A stretch of 54,115 bases of DNA from DAOUBA01 sp034432855 (GTDB taxonomy: Bacteria; Chloroflexota; Anaerolineae; B4-G1), in assembly GCA_034432855.1 (NCBI GenBank), contig DAOUBA010000199.1, positions 1-54,115 on the forward strand, given 5' to 3'. The position numbers were made by a program, and so were the translations under genes. Position 1 is the first letter of the stretch. Each line of letters starts with the position of its first letter. A model generated the notes under the pieces. It had not been told where the DNA came from. It ran no database searches and saw only the letters and a program-made list of their open reading frames with translations. This document shows positions 41,276 to 48,634 of this stretch, in pieces.

Positions 41276-43207
41276 ATGAATCCTCACCTCCGGCTTCCAA
41301 AGATATTAAGGCTCACTCTCATTGCACTGCTCGCGGCGCTCAGCGTTCTGAACACGTCGTGCATAGCCCCCACCGTACAGCCCACCCTCACACGTGAGCC
41401 GACAGTATCGCCCACCGCAATACCTACCCCAATACCCACCGTAACGCCTTTACCACTCTATCTGGACGCGAATGCGCCGATCGAAGCGCGCGTCGCCGAT
41501 TTGCTCGCCCGCATGTCACTGGATGAGAAGATCGGCCAGATGACCCAGGTAGATCGAAGAGCCATTGACAACCGCGTTAAAGACATCGCCCGGTATGGAC
41601 TGGGCTCGATCCTCAGTGGAGGCGGCTCTACGCCAACGCCGAACGAGCCGGAAGCCTGGGCCGATATGTACGACCGCTATCAACAGCAGGCTCTCTCCAC
41701 CCGCCTCGGCATCCCGCTGATTTATGGGATTGACGCCGTGCACGGCCACAACAATGTGAAGGGCGCCACCATCTTTCCCCACAACATCGGCATGGGAGCC
41801 ACCCGTAATACTGAACTGATGGAACAGGTTGGACGGGCAACTGCCGAGGAGGTCATCGCCACCGGGTTGAACTGGACGTTTTCTCCCTGCATTGCCGTCG
41901 CGCGCGACGAGCGCTGGGGGCGCACGTATGAAAGTTTCAGCGAAGACCCGACGCTCGTAGCCGAGATGGGCGCAGCAGCGATTCGCGGCTACCAGAGCGC
42001 GCGCCTGGGCGACTATCGTATTATCGCAACGGCCAAGCACTACCTGGGTGACGGCGGCACAGCCTATGGCACCGGCGTCAATGGAGGCATTGACCAGGGC
42101 GACATGCAGGTGGACGAAGAAACCCTGAGAAGCGTTCACCTGACGCCTTATATCGCAGCAGTGAATGCCGGAGTAGGCTCTGTCATGGCCTCCTATAGCA
42201 GTTGGAACGGTCAAAAAATGCATGGCAGTCGCTACCTGATCACCGGGGTGCTCAAAGGCGAACTCGGTTTTCAGGGCTTTGTCGTCTCCGACTGGCAGGC
42301 CATTGACCAACTCCCCGGCGACTATCGCAGTGACGTGAAAACCGCCATCAACGCCGGCATTGACATGGTGATGGTACCTTACGAGTACGTCACCTTCGTT
42401 GAAACCCTGCGCGATCTGGTCGAAAGCGGCGAGGTGCCGATGGAACGCATTGACGACGCGGTTCGCCGCATCCTGACAGCCAAGTTCGAACTCGGCCTGT
42501 TCGAGCATCCCTACGCCAGCCGTGACTTTTTCGACCGCGTTGGCTCCGCCGAACATCGCGAACTGGCCCGCCAAGCCGTGCGCGAATCCCTGGTGCTGCT
42601 CAAGAACGATGGGAATCTCCTCCCGCTGCCCAAAGACTTGAACCACATCGTCGTGACCGGCAAGAACGCCAACGACATCGGCAATCAATGCGGGGGCTGG
42701 ACGATTACCTGGCAGGGGCGCAGCGGCAAGATCACGACCGGCACGACGATCCTGGAAGCAATTCAGAATGCCGTATCGCCCGGCACGACCGTGACCTACT
42801 CCCGCGATGGCTCCGACGCAGAGGGTGCGGACGTGGGCATTGCCGTGATCGGCGAAACCCCGTATGCCGAGTTTGAAGGGGATAGCGACAACCTGCGGCT
42901 CGCCGTGGCCGACATCAACGCAATCGAGAATCTCAGAGCAGCCGGGGTCCCGGTTGTGGTGATCATCGTCTCCGGCAGGCCATTGATCATCGAGCCGGAA
43001 CTTGCCAAATGGGACGCGGTGATCGCTGCCTGGCTGCCCGGCACAGAGGGCCAGGGCGTGGCCGATGTGCTTTTCGGCGACTATGCCCCAACGGGCAAAT
43101 TGCCGTGTTCCTGGCCGCGCTCAATAGATCAGGTGCCGATCAACGTCGGCGATAGCGACTATGATCCGCTGTTTCCCTATGGGTTCGGGTTGCAATATGC
43201 CGATTGA
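41276..43207 (+). CDS. Glycoside hydrolase family 3 lipoprotein (beta-glucosidase-like)
   Basis: About 643 residues: signal peptide with lipobox LNTSC, a Pro/Thr linker, then a GH3 TIM-barrel and the alpha/beta second domain. The nucleophile is Asp339 in VVSDWQAID; KHYLGDGGT and GIDMVMVPYEY are substrate-site motifs. Expected to remove beta-glucosyl or related residues from oligosaccharides outside the membrane. Upstream GTG at 41261 is an alternative start. No transporter or other carbohydrase is adjacent. Confidence 0.92.
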   Translation: MNPHLRLPKILRLTLIALLAALSVLNTSCIAPTVQPTLTREPTVSPTAIPTPIPTVTPLPLYLDANAPIEARVADLLARMSLDEKIGQMTQVDRRAIDNRVKDIARYGLGSILSGGGSTPTPNEPEAWADMYDRYQQQALSTRLGIPLIYGIDAVHGHNNVKGATIFPHNIGMGATRNTELMEQVGRATAEEVIATGLNWTFSPCIAVARDERWGRTYESFSEDPTLVAEMGAAAIRGYQSARLGDYRIIATAKHYLGDGGTAYGTGVNGGIDQGDMQVDEETLRSVHLTPYIAAVNAGVGSVMASYSSWNGQKMHGSRYLITGVLKGELGFQGFVVSDWQAIDQLPGDYRSDVKTAINAGIDMVMVPYEYVTFVETLRDLVESGEVPMERIDDAVRRILTAKFELGLFEHPYASRDFFDRVGSAEHRELARQAVRESLVLLKNDGNLLPLPKDLNHIVVTGKNANDIGNQCGGWTITWQGRSGKITTGTTILEAIQNAVSPGTTVTYSRDGSDAEGADVGIAVIGETPYAEFEGDSDNLRLAVADINAIENLRAAGVPVVVIIVSGRPLIIEPELAKWDAVIAAWLPGTEGQGVADVLFGDYAPTGKLPCSWPRSIDQVPINVGDSDYDPLFPYGFGLQYAD

Positions 43208-43240
43208 ACACGATTGTGGCTGAACGTCGAGGACTGAAAC

Positions 43241-43444
43241 ATGGTACAAGGAAGCATTTCTCACGATCTCCAGGAGGAAACACTCGAAGCCAAAGCACGC
43301 TGGTTCCAATCGCTCTCATTGGCGGAGCGCATGGAGATGTTGTGTGCCTTCACAGATCTGATCCTGAACGCTAATCCCAAGATCGTAGAGCAAAAAGATG
43401 CTCAACCAATTGCGGGACGTGTTCAAGTGCTTTCAAAAGCATGA
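43241..43444 (+). CDS. Small protein paired with a nucleotidyltransferase
   Basis: A 67-residue, helix-rich protein (EETLEAKARWFQSLSLAERMEMLCAFTDLIL). The last 47 bp overlap the next gene in another frame, showing translational coupling. This pairing resembles two-gene toxin-antitoxin-like units, where the first protein is the partner. I know no characterised family for it. Confidence 0.6.
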   Translation: MVQGSISHDLQEETLEAKARWFQSLSLAERMEMLCAFTDLILNANPKIVEQKDAQPIAGRVQVLSKA

Positions 43445-43862
43445 CGTGAGATACGTCGTTATCGGTGGCATCGCCGCCGTGATGCACGGCGTGCCTCGCG
43501 CCACATTCGATCTCGACATCCTGATCGAAGCCACGCCTGAAAACGCCCAACGGCTGCTCGACGCGCTTGTGGAAGCAAACCTGGGTACAGCCCTGCTGAC
43601 ATCAGCGGAAGGGCTGCTCGCTCATGAGATCACCATATTCAAGGATCGCGTTCGGATTGATGTGCAGACTGTCACGCAGGGCTTGCACTTTGAGGACGCC
43701 TGGCAGAGACGGGAGACGATGGAATATCAAGGGCAATCGTTCTACGTCGTTTGCCGGGACGATTTGATTGCCTCGAAACGCGCTGCTGGCCGCGAGGTTG
43801 ATCTGCAAGACGTGCGCATATTGGAGATGGGTAATGAGCGGCAACAAACAGATCGAGCATAG
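43398..43862 (+). CDS. Nucleotidyltransferase (AbiEii/DUF6036-like)
   Basis: A 154-residue protein of the Pol-beta nucleotidyltransferase fold: VIGGIAAVMHGVPRATFDLDILIEAT contains the Gly-Gly and Asp-x-Asp catalytic features. A later acidic residue is in VRIDVQT. Such minimal proteins belong to AbiEii- or MNT-like toxin families that move a nucleotide onto RNA or protein. The role here is inferred. It ends 16 bp before the pseudo-radical-SAM gene. Confidence 0.75.
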   Translation: MLNQLRDVFKCFQKHDVRYVVIGGIAAVMHGVPRATFDLDILIEATPENAQRLLDALVEANLGTALLTSAEGLLAHEITIFKDRVRIDVQTVTQGLHFEDAWQRRETMEYQGQSFYVVCRDDLIASKRAAGREVDLQDVRILEMGNERQQTDRA

Positions 43863-43878
43863 CACAAGGAGGTCATGC

Positions 43879-45126
43879 ATGACTCTACTGGAAACAATCA
43901 AATCCTGGTTCACCCCCGCCAGGCCCCTGCCCAAGGGTATCCATCACTACCAGACCCCGCCGGATGCGCCGCAGCAATATCGCCTCCACCTGCGGGTGGA
44001 GGAGGATGGGCGCGGCCTGCTCATCGTCAACGCCGCGACGGTGCTGCACTTGAATCAGACCGCCACCGAGTACGCCCGGTTGCTCATCGCAGGGGTCGGT
44101 GAGGAAGAGGCCGCTCGCGCAATGGCGCGCCGCTATCGCGTGAGCCAGGGGCGCGCCCGCGAGGACTATGCACAATTACGCGACCATATCCTGTTGCTGG
44201 CAACCGCTCCCGACCTGTGCCCGGTAACCTTCCTGGGCCTAGAGCGGGCGGAACCGTTCTCGGCAGAGACCTCCGCGCCCTACCGCGCCGACCTGGCACT
44301 AACGTACCGGATGAATGAGGCCGGCGCGCTGGATCCCGGGGCACGCAGGCGGGTGGACCGCGAATTGACGACCGAGGAATGGCAGCAAGTCCTGCAGATA
44401 TTGTGGGACGCCGGCGTGCCGCACGTCTGCTTTACCGGCGGCGAGCCGACCTTGCGTGAAGACCTGGTCTCCCTCGTTCAGCACGGTGAGAGACTCGGCC
44501 AGGTCACCGGCCTGCTCACCGACGGGCGGCGGTTGAAGGATAGGACGTACCTGGATAACCTGCTGCTGGCCGGCCTCGACCATCTCCAAATCACCCTGAT
44601 CTCGCATAAGCCAGAGGTACACGACGCGGTCATCGGAAAGGCGGGGGCCTGGGAAGAGACCGATGCGGGCTTGCGCAACGCACTGGCCGGTGACATCTAC
44701 GTCGTCGTCCACGTCGTTGTCACCACCACCAACGCCAATTCGGTGGGCGAGACAGTGAACTATCTGGCCAACCTGGGCGTCCCTGCCATCGCCCTGAGTA
44801 GCCCATTGGGTGCTGCATCCGAGGAGGAAAGAGCACGCCTGCGCAGTGCTTGGGATGCTGCCCAGGAGACAGCCCACGCGCACGGCCTGACCCTGGTGTG
44901 GGACCTGGCCGCACCCTACTCGCACGTCAATCCGGTGGAGGCAGAAGCCAACCTGTCGCGTGAACAGACTGCGCGTCAACTGCTCTACATCGAGCCGGAT
45001 GGAGACGTGCTCCCGATGCAGGGATACAACGTCGTCCTGGGCAACATCCTACGCGATCCCTGGGAAGCGATCTGGAACCATCCGGCGCGTAAGGGCGAGG
45101 CAGCCCACGACGCCTCTCCCGTTTGA
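43879..45126 (+). CDS. Radical-SAM-like pseudoenzyme with PqqD-like domain
   Basis: A 415-residue paralogue of the enzyme at 48635. N-terminal PqqD-like domain (residues about 35-105: GLLIVNAATVLHLNQTATEYARLL). Then a partial TIM barrel with TGGEPTLRED intact. The position of the CxxxCxxC cluster reads TYRMNEAGALDPG, so all three cysteines are gone. The SPASM cysteines are also lost: YIEPDGDVLPM replaces a CVEPDG...C-type stretch, and the C-terminal cluster motif is absent. It cannot hold the radical SAM [4Fe-4S] cluster as the paralogue does. A role as partner, chaperone or allosteric subunit is plausible. AGGAGG with six bases of spacing supports the ATG at 43879. Its stop overlaps the methyltransferase region. 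Confidence 0.8.
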   Translation: MTLLETIKSWFTPARPLPKGIHHYQTPPDAPQQYRLHLRVEEDGRGLLIVNAATVLHLNQTATEYARLLIAGVGEEEAARAMARRYRVSQGRAREDYAQLRDHILLLATAPDLCPVTFLGLERAEPFSAETSAPYRADLALTYRMNEAGALDPGARRRVDRELTTEEWQQVLQILWDAGVPHVCFTGGEPTLREDLVSLVQHGERLGQVTGLLTDGRRLKDRTYLDNLLLAGLDHLQITLISHKPEVHDAVIGKAGAWEETDAGLRNALAGDIYVVVHVVVTTTNANSVGETVNYLANLGVPAIALSSPLGAASEEERARLRSAWDAAQETAHAHGLTLVWDLAAPYSHVNPVEAEANLSREQTARQLLYIEPDGDVLPMQGYNVVLGNILRDPWEAIWNHPARKGEAAHDASPV

Positions 45127-45137
45127 ACAACGTGTTT

Positions 45138-45935
45138 ATGCAGACTGACGCGCCGCAGGACACGAACCCGGGGATGCCTCGTTACTACCTGTCACCGGAG
45201 GAATGGCACCTCTGGTTCTCCGTACAGGCCGGATGGACACACCAGACGCGGCTATGGCTATACCGGGAAGCCAGACTGGGGCGTGCTCAGGCTGTGCTCG
45301 AGGTCGGCTGCGGCACGGGTGTCATCACGGAGGAACTGGCCCGCCTGAGCCGGGCGTGCGTAGTGGGGCTGGACTGCGACCCAACGATGCTGGCCCGCGC
45401 GCGCGGGCAAGGCGGTAGCGCGATCTATGTGCGCGGAGATGCCCATACCCTGCCTTTCTCCGACGAGTCCTTTGACATCACCGTGTGCCACTATCTGCTC
45501 CTCTGGCTGGCCGCTCCGGCGCGTGGGGTACAAGAGATGGCGCGCGTCGTCCGGCCCGGCGGGTGGGTGCTTGCCTGCGCCGAGCCTGATTACGGTGGCC
45601 GCATAGATTACCCGTCCGAGGTGGCCGCCCTCGGTCGCTTGCAGGCCGAAGCCCTGCGCCGCCAAGGAGCCGATCCAGAGATCGGACGGCGGCTGGGGGA
45701 ACTGTTCGCCGCAGCGGGCCTGCGGGCAACGGTGGGCACGATGGCCGGGCAGTGGCACCTGCCTGCCGCGGCCGATGCCGGATTCGAGGCGGAATGGAGG
45801 ATGCGCGAGCACGATCTGGCCGGACTCGTGGCCCCAGAGGAATTGCAGCGGTTGCGCACCCTCGACCGCCAGGCATTGATGGAAGGCAGACGCATCCTGT
45901 ACGTGCCGACGTTCTACGCGCTGGGGAAACGGTAG
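45138..45935 (+). CDS. SAM-dependent methyltransferase (class I)
   Basis: About 265 residues with motif I VLEVGCGTG, acidic motif II (GLDCDPTML), and PFSDESFDITVCHYLLLWL as motif IV. The start may be the ATG at 45138 or a GTG at 45132; the reading frame also contains a TTG at 45123 that overlaps the previous stop. Lies between the two radical SAM paralogues, so it may methylate the same substrate, but small-molecule substrates are as likely on sequence alone. Confidence 0.8.
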   Translation: MQTDAPQDTNPGMPRYYLSPEEWHLWFSVQAGWTHQTRLWLYREARLGRAQAVLEVGCGTGVITEELARLSRACVVGLDCDPTMLARARGQGGSAIYVRGDAHTLPFSDESFDITVCHYLLLWLAAPARGVQEMARVVRPGGWVLACAEPDYGGRIDYPSEVAALGRLQAEALRRQGADPEIGRRLGELFAAAGLRATVGTMAGQWHLPAAADAGFEAEWRMREHDLAGLVAPEELQRLRTLDRQALMEGRRILYVPTFYALGKR

Positions 45936-45949
45936 AGCTATCTTGCAGC

Positions 45950-46126
45950 ATGTCACAGTCTGGAAAGGCCGTGCCACTGATGTTTGAGGCTCTTCGTGGA
46001 ATAGTGGGGGAGGTGGCCCGCTGCCGACTGCGCCATCGTGAACAGGTGGCACTGGGAATCGAGACTCGCCAGCGCCAGCTCTTCCAGGCCGGTGCAACCA
46101 ATAGCCGGCCCACTGTTCCACGTTGA
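45950..46126 (+). CDS. Small hypothetical protein
   Basis: A 58-residue basic product (MSQSGKAVPLMFEALRGIVGEVARCRLR, ending RPTVPR) begins 14 bp after the methyltransferase. No family is recognised and no clear ribosome site precedes it. It could be a degraded gene end. Confidence 0.3.
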   Translation: MSQSGKAVPLMFEALRGIVGEVARCRLRHREQVALGIETRQRQLFQAGATNSRPTVPR

Positions 46127-46133
46127 CCTATGT

Positions 46134-46162
46134 TTGACAGCCCTCTGGCGGGGTGCTATACT
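46134..46162 (+). promoter_or_regulatory. Consensus promoter for the zinc-ribbon/DUF2207/radical SAM genes
   Basis: Exact TTGACA (46134-46139) and TATACT (46157-46162) with 17 bp. Transcripts would start near 46169 and carry a leader of about 280 nt filled with hairpins. Confidence 0.7.
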
Positions 46163-46169
46163 GCAAAGG

Positions 46170-46330
46170 CCGCCGGGCGATCAATCGCCCACCTCAGCAG
46201 GCAAAAGCTCTGCGGGCTTGCTGGTTCAGCCGTGCGCTTTCAGCGCACGGCGGGGCCGCGCTGCAATGAATCACTCTCTTGCCGTGAGATGGCTTCGCTG
46301 CCAGGTAGGGCGGGGTTACCCCGCCCCTAC
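46170..46330 (+). repeat. Hairpin cluster related to the MITE at 17 kb
   Basis: Successive stems: GGGCGATCAATCGCCC, a CAGGCAAAAGC block, and AGCCGTGCGCTTTCAGCGCACGGC-type stem at about 46228-46250. The MITE at 17099-17292 has, on its minus strand, the same CAGGCAAAAGC and AGCCGTGTGC...GCACACGGC units in the same order. A GTAGGGCGGGG-TTA-CCCCGCCC palindrome follows near 46307. The remaining bases to 46449 hold no gene that I can support. Confidence 0.6.
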
Positions 46331-46449
46331 TGCAAAAATGCGGACGCAACCTGAAGGGGAGGCCATACGTAAAAGTAGCAGTCAAATCAATGCCCAAGAC
46401 GTAGGCCGCCTAAAGGTTCGATCCCCGAACTGTTCAAAAGGAGCTCACC

Positions 46450-46878
46450 ATGTCTTCCGAAGGCAAAACCATTGGTTACACCCTTGCGTACACCCTGATC
46501 ATCATCGGGCTGATCGTGGCCTGTCTCCTGATCGGCTTCGGCATTCTCTTCTTCGTCGCCTCGACCGACCGGCAGGCGGGCAACGCGGGATGGCTGCCCG
46601 TGGGGATCGGGATGATCGTCGTCGGGTTGGCCATCGCCGCGTTGGGCGTCGGCGTCTTCGTCTTCCTGCGCATCCGCCGCGCCAGGGAGACCCAGGCCGC
46701 CCAGCAGATCGTGCAAAAGATTGACCTGAGCGGCGAGATCAAGGCAGAGAAACTCAAGTGCCAGAACTGCGGCGGCGAGTTGAGCAAGGAAAACATCTCC
46801 GTCCAGGCCGGCGCCGTCTTTGTCTCTTGCCCGTACTGCAACGCCTCGTACCAGATCGTCGAGGAACCCAAATGGTAG
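46450..46878 (+). CDS. Two-helix membrane protein with zinc ribbon
   Basis: A 142-residue protein: two transmembrane helices (about 10-37 and 47-72), then a short helical linker and a C-terminal zinc ribbon (CQNCGG and CPYCNA). The ribbon should lie in the cytoplasm. No characterised family. It is the first of three genes after the promoter at 46134 and directly precedes the DUF2207 gene, so a membrane complex with that protein is possible. Its TAG stop lies inside a GTAGGAC palindrome. Confidence 0.75.
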   Translation: MSSEGKTIGYTLAYTLIIIGLIVACLLIGFGILFFVASTDRQAGNAGWLPVGIGMIVVGLAIAALGVGVFVFLRIRRARETQAAQQIVQKIDLSGEIKAEKLKCQNCGGELSKENISVQAGAVFVSCPYCNASYQIVEEPKW

Positions 46879-46901
46879 GACAAAACGGCATTTCGTCCTA
46901 C
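46875..46901. repeat. GTAGGAC palindrome containing a stop codon
   Basis: Arms GTAGGAC and GTCCTAC with an inner AAA/TTT pairing and a 5-nt loop. The TAG of the zinc-ribbon gene is part of the left arm. Same core as the repeat at 31432. Confidence 0.65.
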
Positions 46902-46914
46902 GAGGAGGCAATCC

Positions 46915-48612
46915 ATGCGCAGTAAGAACATTCTGATTCCACTGACGATTTGCGCCACCCTGTTCGTCCTTCTGGGCAAGCCTGTTCCTACTCTGGCCCA
47001 GGACTATTCCTTCTCGCTCGACCGGGAAGTGGTGGACGTCTGGATCAACCGCGATGGCTCGATCCGCATCGAATATTGGTTCACCTTCACCTGCGACCGC
47101 GGCGCCCACCCGATCGACGTGGTGGACGTGGGCCTGCCCAACGGCAACTATAGCCTGGGCGACATCCGCGCCGACGTGGGCGGCAAGCCGGTTCAGCGGA
47201 TTGATAGGGACTACCAGGGCGAAGGCTCTTACGGAGTGGCCGTGTGGCTGGGTGGTGCGACCATCAAACCCGGTCAGACCGGCACGGTACACGTGATCAT
47301 CGAGCGTGTGGGCGGGATGGTCTACGAAGATAGCGACGACGCCAACTATGCCAGTACCGAGTTCTCCCCCACCTGGTTCGACAGCGAATCCGTCCACGGC
47401 TCGACCGACATGACCGTGCGCTTCCATCTGCCGGAAGGGGTGCAGCCGGAAGAGCCGCGCTGGCATCGCAGCCCCTCCGGCTGGCCGGCAGAGCCCGAAA
47501 CCGCGCTGGATGAGCAGGGCCGCGTGCTCTACACCTGGTACAACCCATCTGCCGCACCGGACCGCCAGTACATCTTTGGCGCTTCCTTCCCGCGCCAGTA
47601 CTTGGACGCGAGTGCCATCCAGACGGGGCCGTCGGCAATCGAGCAGCTCTTTAGCGGCATAACAACCTGTCTCCGCGGAATCTGCTGCAGTCCCTTCTTC
47701 TACTTCATTGCCTTCTTCGCCGGCATCATCGCTCTATCGGTATGGAGCAGCAGCCGGCGGCGTATGCAGTACCTGCCCCCCTCGATGAAAGTCGAAGGGG
47801 TCGGCATCAAGCGCGGGCTGACGGCGGTGGAGGCGGCAATCCTTCTGGAGACGCCTCTCAACAAGGTGATGACGATGATCCTGTTCGGTCTATTGAAGAA
47901 AGGCGCAGTGACCGTGTTGAGCGATAACCCGCTCAAAATCCAGGCCAACCAGCCGCTGCCGGAAGGCCTGCAGCCTTATGAGACCGCTTTCCTGGAAGCG
48001 GCCAAGCCGGACGGCACGCTCGATCAGAGAAAACTGCGCGATATGACGGTGGCCCTGATCAAAGAGGTCAACAACAAGATGAAGGGCTTTAGCCGCAAGG
48101 AGACGCTGGCCTACTACAAGGACATCGTCAGCCGCGCCTGGCAGCAGGTCGAGACCGCCGAAACACCGGAAGTCAAGAGCCAGCGCTTCGACGAGAATAT
48201 GGAGTGGACGATGCTCGACGAGCATTTCGACCGGCGCACGCAACAGACCTTCTCCACCGGTCCGGTCTTTGTGCCGATCTGGTGGGGCTATCATCGTCCC
48301 CTGGCGCAGGCTTATAACATCCCCGCGCCGTCGGCAGGCCGGCCATCCGGCGGTGTCCCTTCGACCGGGCGCATCCAATTGCCACAACTTCCCGGCTCCT
48401 CCTTCGCCGCGGGCATCGTGACCGGCATCACCGGCACGGCCAGCCGCATCGTCGGCAACCTGACCGGCTTTACGAGCGGCGTCACGGAAAAGACCAACCC
48501 CGTGCCCAAGACGTCGAGCAGCGGGCGCAGATACGGCGGAGGGGGGCACAGTTGCGCCTGCGCCTGTGCCTGCGCCGGTTGCGCCTGCGCCTGCGCGGGA
48601 GGCGGGCGGTAA
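46915..48612 (+). CDS. DUF2207 membrane protein with alternating Cys-Ala tail
   Basis: A 565-residue protein: signal peptide (to about residue 29), external DUF2207 beta domain (30-230), transmembrane helix (about 260-282, FFYFIAFFAGIIALSVW), then cytoplasmic region (LTAVEAAILLETPLNKVMTMILFGLLKKGAVTV, winged-helix-like). A long linker follows. The end is four Cys-Ala units, a Gly, three more Cys-Ala units and GGGR, preceded by GGGGHS. The tail thus carries seven cysteines (547, 549, 551, 553, 556, 558, 560) in the cytoplasm if topology is right. A radical SAM/SPASM enzyme follows 22 bp later, which makes this tail a candidate modification substrate. Confidence 0.83.
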   Translation: MRSKNILIPLTICATLFVLLGKPVPTLAQDYSFSLDREVVDVWINRDGSIRIEYWFTFTCDRGAHPIDVVDVGLPNGNYSLGDIRADVGGKPVQRIDRDYQGEGSYGVAVWLGGATIKPGQTGTVHVIIERVGGMVYEDSDDANYASTEFSPTWFDSESVHGSTDMTVRFHLPEGVQPEEPRWHRSPSGWPAEPETALDEQGRVLYTWYNPSAAPDRQYIFGASFPRQYLDASAIQTGPSAIEQLFSGITTCLRGICCSPFFYFIAFFAGIIALSVWSSSRRRMQYLPPSMKVEGVGIKRGLTAVEAAILLETPLNKVMTMILFGLLKKGAVTVLSDNPLKIQANQPLPEGLQPYETAFLEAAKPDGTLDQRKLRDMTVALIKEVNNKMKGFSRKETLAYYKDIVSRAWQQVETAETPEVKSQRFDENMEWTMLDEHFDRRTQQTFSTGPVFVPIWWGYHRPLAQAYNIPAPSAGRPSGGVPSTGRIQLPQLPGSSFAAGIVTGITGTASRIVGNLTGFTSGVTEKTNPVPKTSSSGRRYGGGGHSCACACACAGCACACAGGGR

Positions 48613-48634
48613 CCGATCAACTGTCTAACTGACG

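Noticed and set aside
46424..46445. GGTTCGATCCCC, resembling a tRNA T-loop
   Set aside because: The flanking bases do not form a T stem or acceptor stem and no anticodon arm can be drawn.
46263..46449. Possible small peptide frame (MNHSLAVRW...) ahead of the zinc-ribbon gene as a RiPP precursor
   Set aside because: It is made of hairpin repeat sequence, has no ribosome site and continues out of frame into the zinc-ribbon gene.
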